Part shown: piece after piece, positions 6,219-14,341 of the stretch
Numbering within the stretch: the stretch's first letter is position 1
Layout: each line of letters opens with the position of its first letter
Source: Actinomycetes bacterium
GTDB lineage: Bacteria; Actinomycetota; Acidimicrobiia; Acidimicrobiales; Palsa-688
Length of the DNA stretch: 34,091 bases
Direction of reading: 5' to 3'
NCBI GenBank assembly: GCA_021809105.1
Contig: JAKBAM010000028.1
Location: 2,592 to 36,682 of the forward strand
Made by a program: the position numbers and the translations under genes
Notes under the pieces: model-generated
The model's input: only the letters and a program-made list of their open reading frames with translations
Databases searched by the model: none
What the model was told of the DNA's origin: nothing

Positions 6219-7790
6219 TCACTCGTCCACCGCAGCCTGCAGGTACTGGTCGCGCAAGGCCCGCTTGTCCAGCTTGCCGACGCTCGTGCGGGGTAATCCG
6301 CCGGCCACGATGATCCGGTCGGGCACCCACCAGCGGGGGAAGTGCCGCCCCAGTTGTTGGCGCAGCCGTTCAGGGTCCACACTGGCACCGGGTGCGCCGA
6401 CAACCACGGCCAAGGGCCGCTCCTCCCACCGAGGGTGTGGGACACCGATGACCGCGGCCGCCTGCACCGTTGGGTCCTCCAACAGCGCCGCCTCGAGCTC
6501 GGTCGGGATGATCCACTCTCCTCCGCTCTTGATCAGGTCCTTCTTGCGGTCCACGATTCGGAGCCGACCTTCGGGGTCGATGGTGGCGACGTCGCCGGTT
6601 CGTAGCCAGCCGTTCCAAAAGCGCTCTGGCGCCTCGTCACGGTAATAGCGCGTGGCGACCCAGGGACCTCTGATGACCAGCTCCCCCCGCGACTGCCCGT
6701 CCCACGGCAGTGGCTGGTCGTCGTCGTCCAGTAGCTTCCACTCGAGGCCCGGCAGCAGCCGGCCCTGTGTGATGCCCTCGGGTCCAAGCGCATCTGGGTC
6801 GAGCCTCCCGAACGACGCCATCGGGGCCAGCTCGGTCATCCCCCATCCCTGGTACACAGGGGCGCCGAGCACCTCCTGTATATCGCGGACCAGCTGAGGC
6901 GCTGGCGGCGACCCGCCTACCACGAAGGCGCGGAGTGTGTTGGGGGTGGGTCCGAAGTCACGCACGTGTTTCACCAGGTCGGAAGCGACCGTCGGCACCA
7001 TGCCCGTGTAGGTCACGTGCTCGGAGCAGAGGAGCTCGGCGATGGCCGAGGGATCGGGGTGGGCGCCGGGCAAGACTTGCTTGGCGCCCACCATGGTGGC
7101 GGCGAAAGGCACTCCCCACGCGTTGGCATGGAACATAGGCACTATGTGCAGCACCGTGTCGTCACGGGAAATGGCATGGCCGTCGGCAGTGGCGGCGACC
7201 AGCGTGTGAAGGTAGAGAGTGCGGTGGCTATAGCCGACGCCTTTGGGCCGACCGGTGGTCCCCGAGGTGTAACAAAGCGCTGCTAGAGCTTCCTCGTCTA
7301 CAGGAACCGGCTCGAGCACCAGCTCTGACGCGCCGGCAACGGCCTCGTATTCGAGGTAGTCGCCGAGGGGGGCGCCCGGGTCGTCGCTCATGACCACGAC
7401 CCGGATGCCGGGGCGTGCCCGCAGCACATCGTCGATAGCAGGTAGCAACTCGGCGTCCACGAAGGCGACGCGGTCCTCGGCGTGGTCGAGGATGTAGGCG
7501 ACATCGTCGGGCGACACCCGGATGTTGACGGTGTGCAGCACCGCCCCCACCGTCGGGATCGCCCAGTAGAGCTCTAGGTGGCGGTGGTGGTTCCAGGCGT
7601 AGGTGGCCACTCGGTCCCCGGGGCGCACGCCGAGCGATCGGAGCGCGCCAGCGACCCGGGCCACCCGCTCGGCGTGCTCGACGTAGGTAAACCGCCTCGG
7701 AAAGGTGCCGGCTGACACGATCTCGCCGCTTGGGCTGTGTTCCCGAGCCCGCTGCAGGAAGCTTGCTAGATTCAGCTGGTACTGCGGCAT
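6219..7790 (-). CDS. Long/medium-chain acyl-CoA ligase (AMP-forming)
   Basis: 523 residues. Activates a carboxylic acid to its CoA thioester via an acyl-adenylate. The ANL-superfamily motifs are all present: P-loop YTSGTTGRPKG (174-184), GWGMTE (315-320), RTGD (397-400), the hinge DRKKDLIKSGGEW (414-426) and catalytic Lys K506 in SVGKLDKR. The start is ATG 7790 with a GGAG upstream; the open frame extends to 8462 only as a shadow through the LLM gene. The closest type is the fatty-acyl-CoA synthetase branch near FadD3/AlkK-like enzymes, so a medium-chain or modified acyl substrate is more likely than a simple long-chain fatty acid. It is the last gene of the catabolic cluster and fills the slot of LvaE in the proposed pathway. 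Confidence 0.9.
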   Translation of the reverse strand: MPQYQLNLASFLQRAREHSPSGEIVSAGTFPRRFTYVEHAERVARVAGALRSLGVRPGDRVATYAWNHHRHLELYWAIPTVGAVLHTVNIRVSPDDVAYILDHAEDRVAFVDAELLPAIDDVLRARPGIRVVVMSDDPGAPLGDYLEYEAVAGASELVLEPVPVDEEALAALCYTSGTTGRPKGVGYSHRTLYLHTLVAATADGHAISRDDTVLHIVPMFHANAWGVPFAATMVGAKQVLPGAHPDPSAIAELLCSEHVTYTGMVPTVASDLVKHVRDFGPTPNTLRAFVVGGSPPAPQLVRDIQEVLGAPVYQGWGMTELAPMASFGRLDPDALGPEGITQGRLLPGLEWKLLDDDDQPLPWDGQSRGELVIRGPWVATRYYRDEAPERFWNGWLRTGDVATIDPEGRLRIVDRKKDLIKSGGEWIIPTELEAALLEDPTVQAAAVIGVPHPRWEERPLAVVVGAPGASVDPERLRQQLGRHFPRWWVPDRIIVAGGLPRTSVGKLDKRALRDQYLQAAVDE

Positions 7791-7849
7791 CGATCTCAGG
7801 CTCCTGCTGAAGGGGGTCGGCCCCCCTTGCCCAGTCGGGGAATTGACCG

Positions 7850-8890
7850 TCAGTTCGTCAAGGCCGTGGGGGCGTCCTGGCCGAGGCGCGCTCGAACTGC
7901 GGGGATTACCTTGTCGGCGATGTACTCGAGTCTCGCCGAGCCACTGTCGACCGGCTCGCCGGGAAGCTGGGCAAAGAAGTGGACGTCCTTGACCTGAGGT
8001 CGGTCGGCAAGTAGGGCCACCAATGCATCGGTGGCAGCCGCGGCGTCCCACAGCTGATAGGCGCCCCCCTGGACGATGGCGTCGCGGTCCGGGAACTGGG
8101 GCACTTGATCCGGGGGCCCGAACGCACCCCAACTCACGTACTGGTTCAACTGGTACAACGCATGGTCGCCGATCTGTGACCAGACCCGCTCCGGATCTTC
8201 GGCGATGATCGCCCATTGGCCAGCATAGATTCGTCCCTCGGCCGGATCCCGCCCGAGCTGCGCCAGCGCGTCGAGGTACATGGCGTGGTGATCGTTCTGG
8301 GTGCTCAGGAACCCGTCGGCGATGCGGGCTACCCGCTCGATGCTCTTCTCCTGCATGGCGCCCACCAGGATCGGAAGGGGCGCTTCGGGCGCAGGCGTCA
8401 CGGCGAGCTCCCCCAGCGTGTACCTCTTGCCCTCGAACGGTGCGGTGGAACCGCTCAGGCATCGGCGAATCAGAGCGACGCCCTCCTCCAGGTAGCTGGG
8501 GCGATACTTGAGCTCCTTGCCGAATGCGGCGAACTCGCGCTGCCAGTAGCCTTGGCCGACGCCGAGGGCGAAGCGGCCTCCGCTCAGCAGGGAGAGCGTC
8601 GCGCAGTCCTCCGCCACCCGCACGGGATTGTGTAGGGGGAGGACGACGAGGTTGGTGCCTATCTGCATTTGACGGGTCCGCTGCGCCAGCGCGGCGGCGA
8701 AGACGAACGGTGACGGCGTGTAACCATCGTCGCAGAAGTGGTGCTCAGTGAGCCACGCCGAGCCGAAACCCCGATCCTCGGCCCAGGCGGCTTGCTCGAG
8801 CACCTCGCGATAGAGCGAGGTAAATGGTCGACGCCACTGAAGCGGATTCCGAAGGTCATACCATAGACCGAAGGTCGGTTGATCACGCAT
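7850..8890 (-). CDS. LLM class flavin-dependent oxidoreductase (luciferase-like)
   Basis: About 346 residues from ATG 8890, which has GGGGGAGAG five bases upstream; the in-frame start at 8926 is rejected. The bacterial-luciferase barrel is evident: WAEDRGFGSAWLTEHHF, IGTNLVVLPLHNPVRVAEDCATL, GRFALGVGQGYW and PLPILVGAMQEKSIERVARIADGFL. Such enzymes use FMN or F420 for oxygen insertion or hydride transfer; the cofactor cannot be decided here. It lies 59 bases upstream of the acyl-CoA ligase and downstream of a SnoaL-like gene, so it is probably part of the same transcript. A Baeyer-Villiger-type or hydroxylation step on the substrate is inferred. Confidence 0.88.
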   Translation of the reverse strand: MRDQPTFGLWYDLRNPLQWRRPFTSLYREVLEQAAWAEDRGFGSAWLTEHHFCDDGYTPSPFVFAAALAQRTRQMQIGTNLVVLPLHNPVRVAEDCATLSLLSGGRFALGVGQGYWQREFAAFGKELKYRPSYLEEGVALIRRCLSGSTAPFEGKRYTLGELAVTPAPEAPLPILVGAMQEKSIERVARIADGFLSTQNDHHAMYLDALAQLGRDPAEGRIYAGQWAIIAEDPERVWSQIGDHALYQLNQYVSWGAFGPPDQVPQFPDRDAIVQGGAYQLWDAAAATDALVALLADRPQVKDVHFFAQLPGEPVDSGSARLEYIADKVIPAVRARLGQDAPTALTN

Positions 8891-8970
8891 TGAATCTCTC
8901 CCCCTGGGCAGTTCGTCCATCCACATGCATTCCGGCGACCGGCTCCGGATAGCTGACGGCTCGACCGACG

Positions 8971-9375
8971 CTAGTCGACGAAGACGGCACGGGTGTGTTC
9001 GGTGTCCAAATACTCCTTGATGCCGCTGATCTTCCCGTCTCGCACCGTAAACACGAAGTGGTACAGGTTGTTATATACCCGCCCATTGTGCAGCTCGGCG
9101 TAGGACTCCGTTTCCACGGCGGCGCGGTCGCCCTCGACGGTCCAAGCCAAGGGAGTCAGCGCGATGGCGCCGGTGCGAGTCAACTGGGACAGGCCCCTCA
9201 GCATCTCGCCGAACTCCTCCTTGTTCTTGGTCCCCGATATGCCTTCGATCGTCCCGCCGACCCACCAGGTGGCGTCGTCGGTGAGGTAGTCGAGGATCCC
9301 CTGGAGATCTCCCTTCGAGAAGACCCTCATGAAATCGACTACCACGTCCTTCGTTTCCTTCTGATGTCCAGACAT
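8971..9375 (-). CDS. SnoaL-like / nuclear transport factor 2 family protein (first)
   Basis: 134 residues, the usual size for a single NTF2-like cone-shaped domain. It opens with the helix VVVDFMRVFSKGDLQGILDYLTDDATWWVGG and has ELHNGRVYNNLYHFVFTVRDGKISGIKEYLDTEH, the typical SnoaL/limonene-epoxide-hydrolase-like ending. Members include isomerases, epoxide hydrolases and cyclases; the tail DGKISGIKEYLDT is common in this group. The start is ATG 9375 behind GAGGAGG. It sits between the mycofactocin-type SDR (48 bases) and the LLM oxidoreductase (80 bases). Confidence 0.85.
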   Translation of the reverse strand: MSGHQKETKDVVVDFMRVFSKGDLQGILDYLTDDATWWVGGTIEGISGTKNKEEFGEMLRGLSQLTRTGAIALTPLAWTVEGDRAAVETESYAELHNGRVYNNLYHFVFTVRDGKISGIKEYLDTEHTRAVFVD

Positions 9376-9423
9376 CGGCTTAATCCCTCCTCACGTTCGG
9401 TCGACGATTTCCGACGACAGGGG

Positions 9424-10260
9424 TCACTTCTGCAGCATCCCGGCGTCCACGGGCAGCGTCGCTCCTGTGATGTAACGTGCCTCGTCCGACACCAGGAACA
9501 GCACGGCATTCGATACATCGATCGTTTCCACCCACGGCACCGGCAGCAGGCTCAGTGCCTCCTGGGACGCGGCCGCAAACTTCTCACGGGTCCGGTCGGG
9601 GTCGTCCGGCAGGTAGAGGGCACGAATGGCGTCGTTTTGGATCATCGGGGTGTCCACGTTCGTCGGGTGGACCGTGTTGACGCGGATGTTGTGGGGGCCA
9701 AGTTCGTTGACCAGGGTGCGCATCAGTCCTACGACACCATGCTTGGCGGCCACGTAGTGACCGATGTTGGCCATCCCTTTCAAGCCGGCCACGGAGCTGG
9801 TGATCACGATGGACCCGCCCCGGGGGTTTGCCACGAGTGAGGGAATCGCCACCTTGCACGTGTTCCATACACCGGTGAGATTTACGTCGATCATGTCATG
9901 CCATGTTGCCGGCGACATCTCCATTGTCGTACCGAGCGAGCAGATGCCGGCGTTGGCGCAGACAATGTCGAGCCGGCCGAGAGCGGCGACACCGTCGTTC
10001 ACGGCGAGGGCGAGGCCGTCAATATCGCGCACGTCGACGGTTCGAACGAATGCTGTCGTGCCGCACCCTTCGACGATCCGGGCTGTTTCCTCGAGGTCTT
10101 CCGGCGTGGCCAGCGGGTAGGAGACCGTGTCGATCTGCTTGCCGATGTCGACGGCGATGATGCTGGCACCCTCCGACGCGAGCACGCGGGCGTGCTCGCG
10201 TCCCTGGCCCCGGCCGGCTCCGGTGATGAGGGCGACCCTTCCATCTAGACGTCCTGGCAT
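9424..10260 (-). CDS. Mycofactocin-coupled SDR family oxidoreductase
   Basis: 278 residues from ATG 10260 (AGGAGAC five bases upstream); a longer frame to 10344 has no SDR similarity. Rossmann glycine motif TGAGRGQG (13-20), CANAG (101-105), S156, Y169 and K173 form the SDR active site. The insertion after the second strand, VDIGKQIDTVSYPLATPEDL, is the hallmark of the mycofactocin-dependent SDR subfamily, which keeps its nicotinamide tightly bound and passes electrons to the peptide-derived cofactor mycofactocin. Substrates are usually alcohols. No mycofactocin biosynthesis gene is in the window, so those must lie elsewhere. It probably oxidises a hydroxyl on the imported substrate. Confidence 0.88.
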   Translation of the reverse strand: MPGRLDGRVALITGAGRGQGREHARVLASEGASIIAVDIGKQIDTVSYPLATPEDLEETARIVEGCGTTAFVRTVDVRDIDGLALAVNDGVAALGRLDIVCANAGICSLGTTMEMSPATWHDMIDVNLTGVWNTCKVAIPSLVANPRGGSIVITSSVAGLKGMANIGHYVAAKHGVVGLMRTLVNELGPHNIRVNTVHPTNVDTPMIQNDAIRALYLPDDPDRTREKFAAASQEALSLLPVPWVETIDVSNAVLFLVSDEARYITGATLPVDAGMLQK

Positions 10261-10452
10261 CTCATGTCTCCTGTCCGTAGCGAGAGTGCTGACGTGAACG
10301 ATCCGACTTTTCGAGTGGTTCGCCGCCGCTGCCAACCTGACCACGACCGTACGCCCCCCTCCAGCGGCTTCCCAGCGGGCAGCGCTCGACGGTTGTAGAC
10401 CTTTCCAGGACCGCTTGGGCGCCTGGCCGTTGATCGGCGAACCGTCGTAAGG

Positions 10453-11184
10453 TCACGCGCCACGGTGGCCCGCCAAGTAGCCAATGCCATGGTCACCGAG
10501 ATCAGCGAAGGATGCTGCATCCCCCTCCTCGATCACCGTCCCGTTGCGCATCAGGAAGACACGGTCGGCGTACTTGACCGCGGTGCGGACGTTCTGCTCG
10601 GCCAGCACTATGGTCCGGCCCTGCGTCCGGAGCTGATCGAGGCTGCGTACGACCTGCTGAAAGACGATGGGTGCCAGCCCCAGGGACGGCTCGTCGAGTA
10701 GCAACACCTCGGGCCGCCCCATTAGGGCGCGGCCAATCGCAAGCATCTGCTGCTGGCCGCCGGAGAGGGAGCTGGCCGGGGCCCGCAGCTTCGACACCAG
10801 CGGCGGGAACAGCTCCAGGACCGACTCCAGGTCCTTGCGGTAGCCCGCCCGGTCCCGCCGGTGGGGATAGGCGCCGAGCAAGAGGTTGTCGCTCACCGTC
10901 ATGGACGGAAAGAGCGCCCGTCCCTCGGGGACAAGGCTGAGCCCGGAACGCACCAATCCCGCGGTATCGGCTCGATCCACCACCGACCCCTTGTAGGAGA
11001 CAGTACCTGCCGTCACCTTGACCAAGCCGAGGATGGCCTTGAACAGGGTGCTCTTGCCGGCACCGTTAGGGCCGAGTATGGCTGTCAGGGTCCCCCGCTC
11101 CACCTTCACCGTCACGTCCCTGAGAACGCCGATGGCACCGTATCCGGCCGAGATGCCGGTCACCTCCAGAAGCGGTTCACTCAT
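10453..11184 (-). CDS. livF: Branched-chain-type ABC transporter ATP-binding protein LivF
   Basis: 243 residues, normal for LivF. Walker A GPNGAGKST (38-46), Q-loop region LVPEGRALFPSMTV, signature LSGGQQQ (140-146) and Walker B LLLDEP (161-166). The motif VPEGRALFPSMTVSDNLLLGAY is characteristic of LivF rather than LivG. The start is ATG 11184, 63 bases after the fused LivHMG gene. It would hydrolyse ATP as a heterodimer with the LivG domain of that fusion. Confidence 0.93.
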   Translation of the reverse strand: MSEPLLEVTGISAGYGAIGVLRDVTVKVERGTLTAILGPNGAGKSTLFKAILGLVKVTAGTVSYKGSVVDRADTAGLVRSGLSLVPEGRALFPSMTVSDNLLLGAYPHRRDRAGYRKDLESVLELFPPLVSKLRAPASSLSGGQQQMLAIGRALMGRPEVLLLDEPSLGLAPIVFQQVVRSLDQLRTQGRTIVLAEQNVRTAVKYADRVFLMRNGTVIEEGDAASFADLGDHGIGYLAGHRGA

Positions 11185-11247
11185 GGTTCGGTCACAATTC
11201 CCTCCTTGTGGGCGTGGCCAAGAGCGCGAGTCGGGAGCCCGTCATGG

Positions 11248-14214
11248 TCATCCCTCCCCCAGGTACGCCAAGAGCACGGATTCTTCGCGCATCACGTCCT
11301 CGGGCGTTCCCTGCGTGAGCAGCCGGCCCTGGTCGAGCACTACCACCCGGTCAGCGATCGCCGTCACCAAGTCCATGTCGTGCTCGACGAGGAGGATTCC
11401 GAGGCCCTGCCAGGCTAGGTCGCTCAGGACCTGCCCCAGCTTGGCTGTTTCGTGGTCGTTCAGCCCGGCTGCTGGTTCGTCAAGCATTAGGCACGCCGGT
11501 TGCTTGGCCATGGCTCGGGCCACGTCGACCAGGCGCTGCTGGCCCGTCGGGAGCGAATCGATGCGCCGATGCACGTCGACAATCTCGAGGCTGTTGAGCA
11601 ATTTGGTGGCGAGGAGCTGCGCCCGGCGCTCATGGTGCACCAGCCTCGGCCAGCGGACGACGGCCCGTAGGACGCCGAAGGACCGGCTCGACTCGACGGC
11701 GAGGGTGACAGCGTCCAGCGCCGTCATGTCCCCGAACGTTCGCGGAGTCTGGAAGGTACGGACCACGCCCCGCTCACTCATCTCCCGGGGGTTGAGACTG
11801 CTGACGGCACGGCCGCCCACTGAGATCTCCCCGGCGTCGGGCACCATGTATCCCGACGCCACGTTGATCAGGGTGGACTTCCCTGCGCCATTCGGACCGA
11901 TCAGGGCGAGGACCTCGCCGGGCATCACCTCGAGCGATACCTCCAACAGGGCGGCTACGCCGCCGAAGGTCTTGGTCGCCCCAGTGACAGCGACGATTGG
12001 GGCTGCGCAGAGCCGCCCGATGGGACGTGGCGACGGTGGGCGTGGGACGGGGGCGGCCTGGACGGGACGGTGTAGGGCCTCCGGCGCCGCGCCGGTCGGC
12101 CCGGCCCCACCGGCGAAAGAGGCGACCACCGAACCGCCTGCACCGACGCGGCCGACCAGTACCCGCTCGAGCGCCGGCGACAACCTCCCGATCCGTCCGC
12201 CCAGGCGCTGCAATCCGTCGATGAGGCCGGCGGGAGCGAACCGGAGCACGGCAATCAGGAGTCCGCCGGAGATGAAAAGGGTGACTGCACTGCCGAACGG
12301 GCTGCCGGGAGCCACATTGCTGACAGCGATATAGCTCGCCAGAGACACCACGCATGCTCCTATAAGCCCGCCGTACACCGAGGTGACGCCACCGACGACG
12401 ATGTAGACGATCAGGTTGATGCTCACGGTCAGTCCCCATTGGCCCGGGTCGGCGGCCAGCAGGTAGTAGGCCCACAGGGCGCCGGCGATGCCCGCCAGCG
12501 CGGCCGAGGACACGAACGCCACGAGCTTCACCCGGACCGGGGGTATTCCCACGCCCTCCGCGGCAGGCTCATCCGACCCCACGGCCCGAAGCGCCCGGCC
12601 GATGCCCGACTTGGCGAAGTTGCGGGCGGCGAGCACTACCAGCACCGTGAAGGCCAGCAGCAGGTAGTAGAACATTTTGCCTTGCCCGATCGTGACGCCG
12701 AAGGCGGCCAGCGGCTGGATGGGCTGTGCGTTGCTGAGCGCGCTGGTGCCCAGTGAGCCACCTGTCAGCGACGTGAAGTTGGTCACCACGGTGATCGCGG
12801 CGAGGTCGGCCGCCAAGGTGACTAGCGCGAGGTTGATGCCTTCGAGCCGCAGGCACAGAAGGCCGATGGCGAGACCCACAACGGCACTGACCACAATGGC
12901 GACGAGGACCGCTAGCCACTCGTTCCAGCCGTGCGAGGCCACCAACAGGGCGAAGCAGTAGCCGCCCAGCAAGTAGAACATGCCTTGTCCCAGGCTGAGC
13001 TGACCACCCAGTCCCATAAGGAGCACCAGCCCGGTGGCACCCAAAGCTGCCAGCAGCGCGAACACGGCTGTCTGGTCGAAGATGCGGTTGGTGTCGACCA
13101 GAGGCAACATGATCCCGAAGGCCAGTAGCGCCATGAGGAGCACCCGACCTGGAGACACGGCGCGAGGCAGCCGACTCAGGACGGCTGAGTACCTGTGCCC
13201 CGAATCGCCCATTCCACCGACCGCGTACGGCTTGGGCTGGCCGCCGACCCGGTCCGCCACGACGGCGGTCGCTTCCAAGTCAACCCGGACCGACGCCGTA
13301 GACGGCGCCGTGGTCGAGCGCGGCTTGGATCGCAGGACCCCTGCTATCCATCCGCGGAAGTCGGCGTTGCGAAGAGACCGGCCGGCGACCCAAACGATGA
13401 GGATGCCGTAAACGATCACTTCGCTGTAGGTCGACGACACCGTGCCGCTCAGAATCGAGCCGACGACGCCGAGCGCAAGGCCACCCACGACGGTGCGGAC
13501 GGGGTAGCGGAACTCACCGAGGGCCGCCGCGATGAACCCTACGATGCCGGTGGTGAGGCCGGCCTGGTAGGTGACGGTGCTGACCGACGCGCTGCCCACG
13601 CCGAGCATCCCGCCGAGCAAACCAGCGACGAGGAACGAGATCACCGACAGGCGCCTGGTCGAGATCCCCGACAGCCGGGCTGCCGTACGGTTGATGGCCG
13701 TAGCTTGCATGGCCTTGCCGACCGTGGTGTAGCGCAGGCCGGCGCCGATGACCGCCAGCGCCACCACTGTGAGCAGGACGACCAGTAGCTCCTCAGTGGG
13801 CAGCGGTGCTTGGCCGATGGTGATCGTGCCCTTGAGGAGAGCTGGTGCGGGAATCGGGTACTCACCCCAGATCCACAGTGCGAACCCCTCCAGGACGATC
13901 GAGTAACCGAGGGTGGCGATGGCGGTCCCGAAGCCGCCGTCCCCGTCCTCGTCGTTGCGCATCAGCAGGACCTGCACGCCGGCCGCAGCGGTGGGGGCAG
14001 CCAGCGCCAGCGCTACGGCGGGCACAGCTCCCAGGCCGGCCACCCGCTCGCCGGCGTACACGACGGCCCCGAGCATGACGTAGGCACCCTGGGCAAAGTT
14101 GAAAATGCCCGTGACTCTGGCCACCAGGACGAACCCCAAGCCGACCACGGCGTAGACGCAGCCGCTGCTGAGGCCCGATCCTATGAAGAGAATCCATTCA
14201 GTGAATGAGGGCAT
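11248..14214 (-). CDS. Fused branched-chain-type ABC permease/ATPase (LivH-LivM-LivG)
   Basis: 988 residues in one uninterrupted frame combining three usually separate subunits. Residues 1-290 are a LivH permease (GIFNFAQGAYVMLGA, then multiple membrane helices and LRYTTVGKAMQATAINRTAARLSGI). A polar linker of about 60 residues follows. Residues 350-670 are a LivM permease (GQLSLGQGMFYLLGGY; SGIGRALRAVGSDEPAAEGVGI). An Ala/Pro-rich linker 690-735 leads to a LivG ATPase (740-988) with Walker A GPNGAGKST (773-781), Walker B LMLDEP (909-914) and an altered signature LPTGQQR (888-894; usual LSTGQQR). With LivF and LivK it makes a complete importer for branched-chain amino acids or, in this context, an organic or aromatic acid. 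Confidence 0.92.
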   Translation of the reverse strand: MPSFTEWILFIGSGLSSGCVYAVVGLGFVLVARVTGIFNFAQGAYVMLGAVVYAGERVAGLGAVPAVALALAAPTAAAGVQVLLMRNDEDGDGGFGTAIATLGYSIVLEGFALWIWGEYPIPAPALLKGTITIGQAPLPTEELLVVLLTVVALAVIGAGLRYTTVGKAMQATAINRTAARLSGISTRRLSVISFLVAGLLGGMLGVGSASVSTVTYQAGLTTGIVGFIAAALGEFRYPVRTVVGGLALGVVGSILSGTVSSTYSEVIVYGILIVWVAGRSLRNADFRGWIAGVLRSKPRSTTAPSTASVRVDLEATAVVADRVGGQPKPYAVGGMGDSGHRYSAVLSRLPRAVSPGRVLLMALLAFGIMLPLVDTNRIFDQTAVFALLAALGATGLVLLMGLGGQLSLGQGMFYLLGGYCFALLVASHGWNEWLAVLVAIVVSAVVGLAIGLLCLRLEGINLALVTLAADLAAITVVTNFTSLTGGSLGTSALSNAQPIQPLAAFGVTIGQGKMFYYLLLAFTVLVVLAARNFAKSGIGRALRAVGSDEPAAEGVGIPPVRVKLVAFVSSAALAGIAGALWAYYLLAADPGQWGLTVSINLIVYIVVGGVTSVYGGLIGACVVSLASYIAVSNVAPGSPFGSAVTLFISGGLLIAVLRFAPAGLIDGLQRLGGRIGRLSPALERVLVGRVGAGGSVVASFAGGAGPTGAAPEALHRPVQAAPVPRPPSPRPIGRLCAAPIVAVTGATKTFGGVAALLEVSLEVMPGEVLALIGPNGAGKSTLINVASGYMVPDAGEISVGGRAVSSLNPREMSERGVVRTFQTPRTFGDMTALDAVTLAVESSRSFGVLRAVVRWPRLVHHERRAQLLATKLLNSLEIVDVHRRIDSLPTGQQRLVDVARAMAKQPACLMLDEPAAGLNDHETAKLGQVLSDLAWQGLGILLVEHDMDLVTAIADRVVVLDQGRLLTQGTPEDVMREESVLLAYLGEG

Positions 14215-14281
14215 GTCGATGGCTCTCCTGGAGCTCGGCGTGAGGAGCGAGGGGCTTCACGACGCGTTGCGTCGTCCATTT

Positions 14282-14319
14282 GCAACAGGCCGGCTGGGTA
14301 TCCCCAGCCGGCCTGTTGC
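14282..14319. terminator. Perfect 17-bp hairpin between livK and the liv permease gene
   Basis: GCAACAGGCCGGCTGGG (14282-14298), loop TATC, and its exact complement (14303-14319). It lies 23 bases downstream of the livK stop and about 67 bases before the permease start, without a U-tract. It probably works as a partial terminator or mRNA-protecting stem that gives more binding protein than permease. Confidence 0.7.
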
Positions 14320-14341
14320 CATTGATCCGGGGTGTTGGCCG

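Noticed and set aside
11018..12334. Long plus-strand open frame opposite livF and the liv fusion
   Set aside because: Antisense shadow of well-conserved ABC ATPase genes; low-complexity Arg/Ser/Thr composition.
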